A stretch of 64,000 nt of DNA from Herbiconiux solani NBRC 106740 (GCF_001571005.1 NZ_BCST01000006.1:186001-250000); one strand, 5' to 3'; positions 34,555 through 42,911 are shown, numbered from the stretch's first letter. The notes: generated by a model from the letters alone, not told the origin. Made by a program: numbers and translations.

Positions 34555-34769
34555 GAGGGATCACCTTCCATCGACGCCTTCAGCACCTTCTCGAGCTCGT
34601 CAGCCATCGCCGTCTCCCAGCCGCGTGAGGCGATGTGAACGCCGTTGAGTGCGTCCTGGATGATTTGCAACTGCTCGCGGCTCATCTGGACAGTGATAGG
34701 GGTGTCGCCGAGCGGGTGCCAGATCCGATGCACGTGCTCGGCTTCGGTCTTCTCTTCGTTCTCGTTCAT
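34551..34769 (-). CDS. Small acidic phage protein, unknown
   Basis: 72 residues, acidic start (MNENEEKTEAEHVHRIWHPL) and helical end (TAMADELEKVLKASME). GAGGAGG just before ATG 34769 gives a clear start; an upstream extension has none. Function unknown. Confidence 0.65.
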   Translation of the reverse strand: MNENEEKTEAEHVHRIWHPLGDTPITVQMSREQLQIIQDALNGVHIASRGWETAMADELEKVLKASMEGDPS

Positions 34770-34779
34770 GGTTGCCTCC

Positions 34780-35904
34780 TCAGGCTGCTCGGTGTTCGTG
34801 GTGGCAGTCGCATGGGCACTCGGCCCACCCGCACTGCTTGTGCTTGCCCTGCTCGCAGGGAAGCGAGATCGTGACCGTCGCGGCCCGCTCGGCGGCCTTG
34901 AAGTCGGGTGCGTGCTCGGCGGCGTCGATGACGGTTCCGCAGTGCTGGCACCACACGTACAGCTGGTGCCCGAGGCCCACCTCGGCGGCGACGGCGTACT
35001 CCTCGCACTCGGGGCACCGGCGGGGCGACACGACCCGTTCACGGGGCGCGGTGAGCTTGTAGCGGCCCCGGAACTCGCGTCCGATGTCGGCGATGTCCTC
35101 CGTCCACGCCTTCACTGTGAGCGGCGGGAGCCCGGACACGATGCGGCGCTCGTGGGTCTCGTACCAGGCGGCGAGGTCGGTCATCACGAGGCGGGCGGCG
35201 TACTCGTCGGCCCAGAAGTCGGGCAGCCGCTCCCCGGACCGCCGGTACCAGGTCAGCATCACCAGCGACGCGCCGAGGCCGAGGGACTCGTCGAACTGGG
35301 CCATCCACTCGTTCACCCGCTGGAACAGGTCGTGGGAGTCCTCGACCGCCTGAGCGTTCAACGGGATCGGCGCCTCACGCGTCCCCGACACGCGGGGGCC
35401 GCGCGCCGACTCCATCGACGGCTGCACCTGCGACCGGATGAACGGCAGCACCTCGATGAGGTCTCGCAACTGCCGGCGCGCCCGACCGAAGCACGGCCCG
35501 CACAGGTGCCCGAACTTCGCCAGCGCCGGCTCGATGCCGCACACCTCGTCGGACTCGCCGGTGCGCTTCCAGAAGTGGTTCACGCACGTCTTCACGCACG
35601 GCTGCACCTCCGGATCGTGCCCGGCGGGCAGTGAGCAGTTCCACCGCCCGGAGAGTGTGCATTCCCGGGAGGCCACAGCGGCCTCCACGGCGTCGATAGC
35701 GGCCCGAATGGACTCCCGGGCATCCGGGGTGCCGTTCGCCGCCTCACGGGCCGCCTGGGACGCCATGACCTCGGCTGACTCCTCGTCGATACCCATCGCG
35801 AGGTAGTCCTCGACGGTCAGGACGGCCCGCACCTCCGTGAGTGCCCGGTCGACGCTGTCAGCGAAGGCGCCGATCGTCGGCCAGGTGGTGGTTTCGTCGG
35901 TCAT
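34780..35904 (-). CDS. Large cysteine-rich phage protein, unknown
   Basis: 374 residues with at least three metal-site candidates: a middle group (CVKTCVNHFW ... CGIEP ... HLCGPCFGRA), a ribbon (RRCPECEEYAVAA ... VWCQHCGTVID) and a C-terminal CGWAECPCDCHHEH. Helical body between. Perhaps a DNA-binding replication accessory, judged by its place just downstream of the helicase gene. No family recognised. ATG 35904 overlaps the upstream stop. Confidence 0.7.
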   Translation of the reverse strand: MTDETTTWPTIGAFADSVDRALTEVRAVLTVEDYLAMGIDEESAEVMASQAAREAANGTPDARESIRAAIDAVEAAVASRECTLSGRWNCSLPAGHDPEVQPCVKTCVNHFWKRTGESDEVCGIEPALAKFGHLCGPCFGRARRQLRDLIEVLPFIRSQVQPSMESARGPRVSGTREAPIPLNAQAVEDSHDLFQRVNEWMAQFDESLGLGASLVMLTWYRRSGERLPDFWADEYAARLVMTDLAAWYETHERRIVSGLPPLTVKAWTEDIADIGREFRGRYKLTAPRERVVSPRRCPECEEYAVAAEVGLGHQLYVWCQHCGTVIDAAEHAPDFKAAERAATVTISLPCEQGKHKQCGWAECPCDCHHEHRAA

Positions 35905-36212
35905 GACTGGTCCTCCCGGATCTCGATTGCGTGCCTGTCGATGGGCAGGTCGTCGATGAGGTTGTGCTCCCACTGCGCGAGCGGTGCGGCGTCGATGCGC
36001 TGCTGCGCGACCCGGTTGTGCTCCGCGAGCATCTCGATCGCCTCAGCGGCAGCGACGGTCAGTTCCGCGGCGAGTTGCTGAGCCTGCTCAGGCGAGTAGT
36101 CCGTGCACTTCCGGATCTGCCGCAGCTCGATCCGGTAGCCGTCGTTCACCTCGACCTCCGCGATCGTCATGGGGGTCTGTTCGATCACACTCATCTGCTT
36201 TCCCTTCGTCAT
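35901..36212 (-). CDS. Helical phage protein after helicase gene
   Basis: 103 residues from ATG 36212, which overlaps the helicase stop (ATGA). Contains PEQAQQLAAELTVAAAEAIE and HNLIDDLPIDRHAIEI. Function unknown. Confidence 0.6.
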   Translation of the reverse strand: MTKGKQMSVIEQTPMTIAEVEVNDGYRIELRQIRKCTDYSPEQAQQLAAELTVAAAEAIEMLAEHNRVAQQRIDAAPLAQWEHNLIDDLPIDRHAIEIREDQS

Positions 36213-37399
36213 TTGCTTGCTTCCCACGGCCACGTCGATCCGCGCCACAGCGTCTTCGGCCACGGCCTATCCCTGTCCCGGCCGCCGCGCCACGGCACGA
36301 CGTCGACCGCCTGCCCCGGCTTCCCGATGTGCGACGGCTTCAGCCCGAGCCCGAACTCCGGCCACCCGAGGAGGGCCGCCGACCCGCGCGGCCTGAGGTC
36401 CCGGTCGCCGTTCGCGCCGGCCGCCTTGCCGGCGTGCGCCTCCATCACCAGGGCGAGGCCCCGGTCGCGGAGCGAGTCGAGGGCCACGATCAGCGGCGCG
36501 GCGTCGTCGTCGTTCGTGATCGCCCCCTGCACGAGCTTGTAGAGCGGCCCGATGTAAAGCAGGTCAGGCTTCTGCGCGTCCACCAGCCGGTGAATGTCCG
36601 CGAGGTCCGGGCCCGACGTGATGTCGATCCGGGACCCGGCCTTGATCTGGATGAAGTCCTGCGGGTCGCGGACACCGTGGTGCTTCGCGCCGTCGATGAT
36701 CCACTTCACCTCGCGCCGCCACTGCACCTCCGTGTTCTCGGCGTCGACGACGAGGACCCGCGCCGGCGTCATGGGCGCGAACGTGATCGGGTGGATGCCC
36801 GCGGCCGCCAGGATCACGAGCTGCCGGGAGAGCGTCGTCTTACCGAGGCCCTCGGCGCCGGTCAGGATCAGCCGGTCGCGGCGCTCGAGCAGGTTCGGGA
36901 TCACCCAGTCGTATTCGTCGGTCCCGCCCTCCATGACCTCGCGGAGGGTCTTCGTCAGCATCCGGCCCGACGAGCCGCCCTCGATGACCTTCGTGAGCTG
37001 CGACAGGACGCTGGTGGCGACGTCCGACGGTGAGCGGCCCTGCTGCAGCTGCCCGCTGATCGTCGAATTGACCGTGCCCAGCGCCCGACGCATCGCATCC
37101 GTCCGCACCGTCCGCGCATACTCGCCCGCCGCGTACGCGACGGTCATCTCCGCGTCGATCCAGTCGAACTCGGCGCCGGCCTCGATGCCACGGATTCCCC
37201 ACTCGGGGAAGTTCGTCGACACCGTGCCGATCGGCACCGGCGACCCTGCCGCGGCACGCTCGAGCATGCGGGCAAAGATGATGCCGAGACGCTGATCCTC
37301 GAAGTCCGTGCCCGACACCATGCCGTGCACCGCCCGCGCCTGAGACGGATCCAGAAGGATCGCGCCGAGGAGGGACCGCTCGGCCCGCGACCCGGTCAT
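36209..37399 (-). CDS. Replicative helicase/RepA-like AAA ATPase
   Basis: 396 residues. N-terminal DnaB-like domain (about 1-110, AERSLLGAILLDPSQARAV) and a RecA-type ATPase with Walker A GAEGLGKTT (181-189) and Walker B DLLYIGPLYK, plus EAHAGKAAG as a sensor. DnaB-family replicative helicases have both parts, but this ATPase is closer to RepA/AAA_25. Located one gene after the HTH initiator, so it should be loaded at the iteron origin. ATG 37399 overlaps the nuclease gene stop. Confidence 0.85.
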   Translation of the reverse strand: MTGSRAERSLLGAILLDPSQARAVHGMVSGTDFEDQRLGIIFARMLERAAAGSPVPIGTVSTNFPEWGIRGIEAGAEFDWIDAEMTVAYAAGEYARTVRTDAMRRALGTVNSTISGQLQQGRSPSDVATSVLSQLTKVIEGGSSGRMLTKTLREVMEGGTDEYDWVIPNLLERRDRLILTGAEGLGKTTLSRQLVILAAAGIHPITFAPMTPARVLVVDAENTEVQWRREVKWIIDGAKHHGVRDPQDFIQIKAGSRIDITSGPDLADIHRLVDAQKPDLLYIGPLYKLVQGAITNDDDAAPLIVALDSLRDRGLALVMEAHAGKAAGANGDRDLRPRGSAALLGWPEFGLGLKPSHIGKPGQAVDVVPWRGGRDRDRPWPKTLWRGSTWPWEASK

Positions 37400-37923
37400 G
37401 CGAGCCACCCCCGCGCCGTCGTCCGGATGCCGGTCTTCTGGATGGCTCGAGCGAGCCCGACGGTCATCGGCCACGGCAGCGGCAGCCGGTCGATCTTGCG
37501 GGCCTGCTTCGTGACGCGGAGCACCCCAGATTCGCTTCGGACCATCAGGCCCCAGCCGGTCGGGAGCTCGTCGAGCTTCGCGACCCGCGCGTCCGACGCC
37601 ACGAGCCACCAGTAGTCGCAGTAGGGCCGGAACGCCTCGGCCTTCTCCGGGTCGCGCAGCTCGGTGAGCCAGTCGGACCGCGAAACCTTCACCTCGTGGC
37701 CGTGGACGACGTGCCGCTTCGACTCCCATCCGTCGATCGCGATGAAGTCGGCAGTGCGGAGCGGGCCGGCGCAGCGTCCCGAGAGCTGGTCATAGCCCAT
37801 GAAGCCCGTGCCGTTGCGGACGTGCTCGGCGCGGATCCACCGGTCACCGTTGCCACCGTCCGACGTGTACCGGCGGGTGAGGGCATCGAGCATGTCGCGC
37901 TCGGTGACCTTCGCCCCGGTCAC
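37396..37923 (-). CDS. MmcB-like PD-(D/E)XK endonuclease
   Basis: 175 residues. RTADFIAIDGWESKRHVVHG followed by EVKVSRSDWL has the Asp and Glu-X-Lys of the PD-(D/E)XK fold; PYCDYWWLVASDA agrees with MmcB-family DNA-repair nucleases. GTG start overlapping the initiator stop (GTGA). Probably acts on phage replication or repair intermediates. Confidence 0.78.
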   Translation of the reverse strand: MTGAKVTERDMLDALTRRYTSDGGNGDRWIRAEHVRNGTGFMGYDQLSGRCAGPLRTADFIAIDGWESKRHVVHGHEVKVSRSDWLTELRDPEKAEAFRPYCDYWWLVASDARVAKLDELPTGWGLMVRSESGVLRVTKQARKIDRLPLPWPMTVGLARAIQKTGIRTTARGWLA

Positions 37924-38624
37924 GACTGCATCCAAGCGTCAGGGTTCGCCACAGGCTGTTCAGTCGCTCGAGCCGGCAGCGGTTCGTCGTCCCACCGACC
38001 GTGGCTCAGCCACGTTGAGGGGTGAGGGATGAACTGCTTCTCCGGAAGGTTCGGATCCGATGCGAACCGCTGTGCACCAGCGATGATGTCGGCGGGATCG
38101 GTCTTCTTCGACGCGGCAGCGAACGCCTTCCGCGCAGCCTCCTTGCCGACCTTCCTCGGGTAGGCCATGTAGAACTCCGCGAACGACCCAGCACCGGTCG
38201 AATCCGCCGGAATATCCAGATCGAACATGTCTGGTGATTCATGGTGATTCTTACTGGTGATTACCCCCGCACTGTGCGGTGTGAGATCCGTGCCATTTGC
38301 GGTGTGAGGTGCCAGTGGTTGCGGTGTGAGATTCTTAGGCCGCATATTGCGGTGTGAGGATCCGACCCGCAACCGGTAGCGGTCTGAGGTGCGGTATCCG
38401 TCGTCCCGGCGCCGGGCCTGTCGCTCGATGTATCCGTCCTCCTCGAGCGACTTCAGCGCCCGCTGCACGGTGTCGACCGATGCGCCTATCATCCGCGCGA
38501 GACGCTCCTGACCGGGGAAGCAGGAGAACTCCTCGTCCGCCATGTCAGCGAGCGCGATCAACGTGAACTTCCTCGTCGTCGGGAGGTCGAGCTCCCATGC
38601 CCAGTGCGTCGCTTTGTACGCCAT
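37920..38624 (-). CDS. Helix-turn-helix replication initiator
   Basis: 234 residues. An N-terminal winged-helix domain (KFTLIALADMADEEFSCFPG, ERLARMIGASVDTVQRALKS, LEEDGYIERQAR) is followed by a linker containing the iteron DNA and a C-terminal domain (FAEFYMAYPRKVGKEAARKA) typical of phage replication proteins that recruit helicase. Immediately precedes nuclease and helicase genes. Its own coding DNA holds the repeats at 38232-38388, the arrangement seen in lambda O. Confidence 0.85.
   Translation of the reverse strand: MAYKATHWAWELDLPTTRKFTLIALADMADEEFSCFPGQERLARMIGASVDTVQRALKSLEEDGYIERQARRRDDGYRTSDRYRLRVGSSHRNMRPKNLTPQPLAPHTANGTDLTPHSAGVITSKNHHESPDMFDLDIPADSTGAGSFAEFYMAYPRKVGKEAARKAFAAASKKTDPADIIAGAQRFASDPNLPEKQFIPHPSTWLSHGRWDDEPLPARATEQPVANPDAWMQS
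38232..38388. other. Putative phage replication origin with iterons
   Basis: Five copies of TGCGGTGTGAG (38275, 38298, 38320, 38348, and a degenerate one at 38378) spaced 22-30 bp, next to three copies of TGGTGATT (38232, 38242, 38255) in a locally AT-richer stretch. Iterons plus an unwinding element inside an initiator gene is the classic arrangement. Confidence 0.8.
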
Positions 38625-38764
38625 CAGTCCTTCACCTCCTCTTCGTCGAAATCTCCGCGCTTGATGCGCGCTATCAGGCCGTCGTAGATCGCCCCGTGCA
38701 CCGCGTTCTCTGTCTGTGCCCGCTGGCCCAGCCAGGTGAGCAGGGCGACCTTGTCGACGCTCAT
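38624..38764 (-). CDS. Small phage protein before initiator gene
   Basis: 46 residues, helical (MSVDKVALLTWLGQRAQTEN, YDGLIARIKRGDFDEEE). Stop shares one base with the initiator ATG and its ATG shares one with the stop before it. Function unknown. Confidence 0.6.
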   Translation of the reverse strand: MSVDKVALLTWLGQRAQTENAVHGAIYDGLIARIKRGDFDEEEVKD

Positions 38765-39192
38765 CAGGCCCACCGCTTCCGGTTGAGCTCGGCCGACCAT
38801 CGGGCCCACTCGTCGCCGTAGACGAACTCCATGAACTCCGCCACCTTTGCGGCCGACACCTCGTACCGCTCGCCGTCCGGGGTCAGCCGCCACCACGACA
38901 GCTCGGGGGTGTAGAAGACGGGCACCTTGTCGGCGCCGTACCGTGCCGGCACCCATCGGCGCACCTTCCACCCCGAGAACAGCGCCTGCGTCTGCAGGTC
39001 AGCTTCCGCGCGGGCGTTGCAGCTCGAGCAGAGCATCAGTCCTTCGGTGACGAGCGGCGGGATCTTCGACCCGCCCTGCCCGACCGCGGCCCGGTGCTGG
39101 AACTCGAGCGGACCGCGCGCACCGCAGGCCACACAGCGGTCGTTGTCACGATCCAATGTGAGGAGCCGCACCGAGGCGGTCGGGGCAGTCAT
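38764..39192 (-). CDS. HNH-like nuclease, early region
   Basis: 142 residues. CVACGARGPLEFQHRAAVGQ with CSSCNARAEADLQ gives the zinc-knuckled HNH pattern, although the usual first His-Asp is Gln-His (FQHRAA). Second HNH-type gene of the prophage; common beside phage replication genes. The C-terminal half (WWRLTPDGERYEVSAAKVAE) is unrelated. Confidence 0.75.
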   Translation of the reverse strand: MTAPTASVRLLTLDRDNDRCVACGARGPLEFQHRAAVGQGGSKIPPLVTEGLMLCSSCNARAEADLQTQALFSGWKVRRWVPARYGADKVPVFYTPELSWWRLTPDGERYEVSAAKVAEFMEFVYGDEWARWSAELNRKRWA

Positions 39193-39494
39193 GCGCGCAC
39201 CTCGGCCCCGAGGATGTCCCGGATGCGCAGGATTCGACCGGCAGCTGCCACACCGAAGTCCATTGGCTCGACGACGATCTCCTCGATGAGGGCCAGCTGC
39301 TCCTCGAGCTTTACCGCGAGCTCCCGAGCACGGTCACGCTCACCGAGTGCGACCTCGAGCGCTTCGGATTTCGCCGCGAGCTCGGTCGGGACCGTGACGC
39401 GATGTCCGAGCGAGCACTCGTAGATCTCACCGTTACGGTCGAGGCCGACGAGTCCCAGGAGCAGCCCGCAATCCTCGCAGCGTCGGGCGTTCAT
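39189..39494 (-). CDS. Zinc-binding coiled-coil phage protein
   Basis: 101 residues: CEDCG and a later CSLGH form a likely zinc site in the first 35 residues, followed by a heptad-like helix (ELAAKSEALEVALGERDRAR). Function unknown. Overlaps the next gene by four bases. Confidence 0.6.
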   Translation of the reverse strand: MNARRCEDCGLLLGLVGLDRNGEIYECSLGHRVTVPTELAAKSEALEVALGERDRARELAVKLEEQLALIEEIVVEPMDFGVAAAGRILRIRDILGAEVRA

Positions 39495-40078
39495 GCGCTC
39501 TCTCCCTGCGTCTTGGGAGCGAGTTCGTACCAGGTCTTCGAGATCAGATTCACGACGACAGGGTCGGCGTGAGCCGCCTTCGCTTCGACGCCGAGGGCAC
39601 CGACGGCGGCCTGGTCGATCTTCGCCGCGTCGGCGAGTTCGGTGAGCCAGTCTCGACCGGACTCGTCCTTCAAAGCGGCCGGCGGCGGGGTGTCGATCGG
39701 AAGAACCTCGTGCGGTGCACGCTTCCCCCTCGCGACGGTCAGCTTCACACTGAGGGTGTCCCCGATGTGGGACATGTGCGAGATCTGGATCCCGCCGACC
39801 TCTTCGCCGCCGAACTTGATCTTCGGGTTGCGGAACAGGGTCAGCTTTCGGCCGGCGTAGGCGTCGGTCTCTGCGCCCCACGCGGTCACCAGCACGCGCC
39901 TCATCGACTTCGACGGCTTGTACGGGCGTCCGTTGCCGAACTCCTCCGTGAAGACGCTCACGGGCTGCTCAGGGGTTCCCTTTCGCACCTCGACGATCGT
40001 GACAGTGACAGGCCCCGCGATGAGGTCGTCGGCGTTGAGCTGGTCCGACTTCGGGACGATGCTCTCTGTGAGATTCAT
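39491..40078 (-). CDS. Phage recombination-associated protein, unknown
   Basis: 195 residues. N-terminal beta-rich part (GPVTVTIVEVRKGTPEQPVS, RRVLVTAWG, GRKLTLFRNPKIKFGGEEVG) looks like an OB-fold-type single-strand DNA binding domain; the C-terminus is helical. It is directly coupled to the RecE/Cas4-type nuclease gene, where phages keep a single-strand annealing or ssDNA-binding partner. No RecT or Erf motif is seen, so the role is inference. Confidence 0.6.
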   Translation of the reverse strand: MNLTESIVPKSDQLNADDLIAGPVTVTIVEVRKGTPEQPVSVFTEEFGNGRPYKPSKSMRRVLVTAWGAETDAYAGRKLTLFRNPKIKFGGEEVGGIQISHMSHIGDTLSVKLTVARGKRAPHEVLPIDTPPPAALKDESGRDWLTELADAAKIDQAAVGALGVEAKAAHADPVVVNLISKTWYELAPKTQGESA

Positions 40079-40923
40079 TCGATCATTCCTTCGTTGAACA
40101 TCAGCCACGTGGGCGGCTGGATCGGATCGGGGTCGAGGTCGTAGCCGGGCCACACGCCGGACGCGGTGCACTCGGCGTAGGTCTCGAGGGCTTCCTTCAC
40201 GCGGTCGCGGCCGATCTCGGCGTACTCAGCCGCGAGCGGATACACACCGACCAGGTGCGGGGGCGCGGTCTCGACGACGATGAACTTCATCCGCCCGGAG
40301 AAGTCACCAGTCGCGAGGCCCAGCGCGTGCAGGTACCACTCCTGCTGCACGTGGTAGCCGTAGTTGGCTGCGGTCCGGGAGAAGTCCTCCGGGTGCGCCG
40401 ACTTCGACGTGGTCTTCAGGTCGACCGTCCATGGCTCGGACTGGGCCGCGTTGGGCAGGTAGTCGAAGCGGGCCCGCATCCGGACGCCCGTGGCCGGGTC
40501 GGTGACGAACACAGAAGCCTCCGCGTCGCCCTGCTGCTCGAGCATCGCCCGCGCCCTGGGATGATCGAGGATCGCCTCCGCCATCGCGTCGACCTTCGCC
40601 ATGTCGTCGGGGCTGATCGGCGCCAGACCGACCGCACGCTGCTTCGCAGCCCACTCGACGGTTTCGGCTCTCGTCGACACGTTGCCCGACTTCGTCAGAT
40701 GCTCAGCCGGGTAGGCGATCACACCGGTGCCGACTCCGAGGACTTTCGCGTGAGCGACGTGCCCGACATCGAAGGCCTTCTTCCCGGGCTGCGGGTGCTC
40801 GACGTAGTGGCGGTACACGGCCGGGGCGAGGAGCAGCTTCCGGGCGCCCGTGGATGACAGCTCGGGGCCACCGTGGTAGACCTCGTCGGGCATGTCGAGG
40901 ACGATGCCGTCGCGGCCGCTCAT
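40075..40923 (-). CDS. RecE/Cas4-type PD-(D/E)XK exonuclease (DUF3799-like)
   Basis: 282 residues. SSTGARKLLLAPAVYRHYVE at the start, GHVAHAKVLG, and the nuclease core RARFDYLPNAAQSEPWTVDL followed by KTTSKSAHPEDFSRTAANYG with motif Asp...Asp-Leu-Lys, then YHVQQEWYLHALGL. This matches the phage putative exodeoxyribonuclease family that resects dsDNA ends for recombination. ATG 40923 overlaps the upstream stop (ATGA). Confidence 0.88.
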   Translation of the reverse strand: MSGRDGIVLDMPDEVYHGGPELSSTGARKLLLAPAVYRHYVEHPQPGKKAFDVGHVAHAKVLGVGTGVIAYPAEHLTKSGNVSTRAETVEWAAKQRAVGLAPISPDDMAKVDAMAEAILDHPRARAMLEQQGDAEASVFVTDPATGVRMRARFDYLPNAAQSEPWTVDLKTTSKSAHPEDFSRTAANYGYHVQQEWYLHALGLATGDFSGRMKFIVVETAPPHLVGVYPLAAEYAEIGRDRVKEALETYAECTASGVWPGYDLDPDPIQPPTWLMFNEGMIE

Positions 40924-41159
40924 GACCACACCTCGTCGACGACGTACTCGCGGGAGTCGCCGGCGCCGAACAGGCTTCGCTCCCCGAACTCGTGGTTCAT
41001 GCGGTCGGCTTCCGCTTCCGCGGCCACCTCGCTGTCGAACGTCTCGTGCACCGTCGACGTCTGCAACCCGTCACGGTCCTCGACGAGCTCGACGACGTTG
41101 TATTCGACGGTCAGCCCCGACGCCTGAGGGTCGGGTGCAAGCGTCGGGGCCGCGCTCAT
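40920..41159 (-). CDS. Small acidic phage protein, unknown
   Basis: 79 residues with a beta-strand-rich middle (LTVEYNVVELVEDRDGLQTS) and acidic helix. No motif. Overlaps neighbours on both sides by four bases. Confidence 0.6.
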   Translation of the reverse strand: MSAAPTLAPDPQASGLTVEYNVVELVEDRDGLQTSTVHETFDSEVAAEAEADRMNHEFGERSLFGAGDSREYVVDEVWS

Positions 41160-41401
41160 ACGTGCACCCGGCGACCGTTGTCGTCGCGCTCGATCACGTT
41201 GCGGAACGTGGGCTTGCCGTAGATGGGCTCGAGCGGCGTCCTGATCCCGTCAGCACCATGCCGCGGCTTCTTGTCGCCGACGATCGGTCGTGACGCCAGG
41301 AGACGCTCACGGAGCACCGGGAACACCTCACGGGCGCCCGGCTGAAGGTGCGCCGAGCGGAGGCGAGCCTCGTGCTGCTGTCGGGTTGTCAGCTTGCTCA
41401 T
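41156..41401 (-). CDS. Small basic phage protein, unknown
   Basis: 81 residues, basic (TTRQQHEARLRSAHLQPGAR, GDKKPRHGADGIRTPLEPIY). No motif recognised. Confidence 0.58.
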   Translation of the reverse strand: MSKLTTRQQHEARLRSAHLQPGAREVFPVLRERLLASRPIVGDKKPRHGADGIRTPLEPIYGKPTFRNVIERDDNGRRVHV

Positions 41402-41694
41402 TCGTCGTCACCCCCGTCGAAGTCGAGTTCGGTCTCGCCCGAACGCACCTGGTAGGCCGACACGAGCAGCTCGCGCGCCTCCTCGGCCGCATCACCCGTC
41501 AGGACCTCGACGTGCTGCAGACCGGCCGTCGCCGTCCAGTCGCCGCCATCGTTCTTCCCGATCGCGTGACGCTTCACAAGCGCCACCACGACCACGGGCT
41601 CCGGCTCGATCTCGGGGCGCGTCCACTCGCCCTCGAGGTCCTGCAGCGCATCCTTGTTCTCGTCGGGCTTCTTCGACGTGTACTTCACGGTCAT
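41398..41694 (-). CDS. Small acidic phage protein, unknown
   Basis: 98 residues with acidic end (ETELDFDGGDDE) and a central alpha/beta segment (VVVVALVKRHAIGKNDGGDW). No motif recognised. Confidence 0.58.
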   Translation of the reverse strand: MTVKYTSKKPDENKDALQDLEGEWTRPEIEPEPVVVVALVKRHAIGKNDGGDWTATAGLQHVEVLTGDAAEEARELLVSAYQVRSGETELDFDGGDDE

Positions 41695-41855
41695 CGGCTC
41701 TTCCTCTCGAATCCGCGGGTGATCTTCTTCGTCTCGTTGCGGAACCCGAGCAGGCTCACGACGAAGACGGCGACGAAGAGCACCACCCCGATGCCGGCGA
41801 GGACCACGAGTCCCCAGATCACGAACCAGATGATGTCGAGCACTTGCTGTTCCAT
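41691..41855 (-). CDS. Small phage membrane protein
   Basis: 54 residues: one long hydrophobic helix (IIWFVIWGLVVLAGIGVVLF, extended by VAVFVVSLLG) and a basic tail (RNETKKITRGFERKSR). ATG shares one base with the RuvC-like stop. Function unknown. Confidence 0.65.
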   Translation of the reverse strand: MEQQVLDIIWFVIWGLVVLAGIGVVLFVAVFVVSLLGFRNETKKITRGFERKSR

Positions 41856-42460
41856 CACTTCTCTCTCTTCTCTCTCGTCGGCCACGGCACCTTGCTCATG
41901 GCCTCGTTCTGCCCTGCATGCGTGGGCCCCTCGATCGGGAACCCCGCCCACCACGCACCCGCGGCCGCCATGGCCAGCGCGTCCGCCTGGTTGTCGTCCG
42001 AGACCCGCGCCTCGGGAAATCTCTCGCGCATCCGCGCCTTCACCTGCGGCTTCTTCGCCGCCCCCGAACCGGTCGCGAGCATCGCCCGGTGCGAGTTGTT
42101 CACGACCACGACCACGCAGCCGCGCCGCTTCATGAGGTCGTAGATCCGACCCCACAGCCACGCCCGCTCGATGACCTTCCCCGCGGTCGCTTCACCCCGA
42201 GGCACGAACATCTCCTCGATCAGCACCAGCGACTCCGGCGGCGTGAACACGGCCACCGGACCGGCGATCTCACGGACCCGGGACCAGTTGCCCTCCCACC
42301 CCTCACGGGACGGGGACGCGACAGCCTTCGTCTCGACCTCGCCGGTCACGCTGATGCGTGCCAGGCCGGTGCCGCTCAGCGACGGGTCGATGCCGACCAC
42401 GTCACGGAAGCCGAACCCGGCACCCGGGGCGATCTCACGGAACGCATCCTCGATGCTCAC
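41855..42460 (-). CDS. RuvC-like Holliday junction resolvase
   Basis: 201 residues with an RNase H-like fold: VVGIDPSLSGTGLA supplies the first catalytic Asp (Asp25), LVLIEEMFVP the Glu, and SDDNQADALAMAAAG the C-terminal Asp pair. Resolves branched DNA before packaging. GTG 42460 overlaps the preceding stop (GTGA). The purine-rich 3' end (EKREK codons) may double as the ribosome site for the next gene. Confidence 0.85.
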   Translation of the reverse strand: MSIEDAFREIAPGAGFGFRDVVGIDPSLSGTGLARISVTGEVETKAVASPSREGWEGNWSRVREIAGPVAVFTPPESLVLIEEMFVPRGEATAGKVIERAWLWGRIYDLMKRRGCVVVVVNNSHRAMLATGSGAAKKPQVKARMRERFPEARVSDDNQADALAMAAAGAWWAGFPIEGPTHAGQNEAMSKVPWPTREKREK

Positions 42461-42735
42461 GAACGGCCGCCGATCGGGATGAACCGAATGAACTTGCTCG
42501 ACAGCCGGGGCGTGCTGCACTGCTTACAGACCGACGTCTGCCCGCCCGCCTGCTTCACTCCGAGGTGCTCGGCCAGCGTGTCCTTATGCACCTGGCAGAC
42601 CATCGACACGACAACCGAGCAGCACATCATCTGGATCGCGAAGTTCGCAGGGCGCTTGCACGTGCCGTTCACGAGCGTGCAGACCGGGTGGAAGTCGAGC
42701 CCGGCGAGGACCGTCTCGCCTTCGAGGGCGCTCAC
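42457..42735 (-). CDS. Cysteine-rich phage protein, unknown
   Basis: 92 residues from GTG 42735, overlapping the upstream stop. Cys pairs at CTLVNGTC, MMCC and CKQC, with a His nearby, suggest one or two zinc sites. No family recognised. Confidence 0.6.
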   Translation of the reverse strand: MSALEGETVLAGLDFHPVCTLVNGTCKRPANFAIQMMCCSVVVSMVCQVHKDTLAEHLGVKQAGGQTSVCKQCSTPRLSSKFIRFIPIGGRS

Positions 42736-42911
42736 CGTCGCACCCCCGTTTTTGCCTCGAGCACGAACAGTGCCACGCCGGATGCGGCCATCACGACCGC
42801 GAAGACGAGGAGCAGACCGTTGACGCCGAACGCGAAGGACAGGAAGACGATCACCACCGCCGACCCGATGAATATCCCGATGAGGGTGTCCCTCAAAGCC
42901 AGCGCCTTCAT
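42732..42911 (-). CDS. Two-helix phage membrane protein
   Basis: 59 residues with two hydrophobic helices (LIGIFIGSAVVIVFLSFAFG and LLLVFAVVMAASGVALFVL) and a short basic tail. Both ends overlap neighbours by four bases. Function unknown. Confidence 0.65.
   Translation of the reverse strand: MKALALRDTLIGIFIGSAVVIVFLSFAFGVNGLLLVFAVVMAASGVALFVLEAKTGVRR

Noticed and set aside
38275-38388. CRISPR-like repeats in the initiator gene
   Set aside because: Short iterons in a coding region with irregular 11-19 bp gaps; fits a replication origin.
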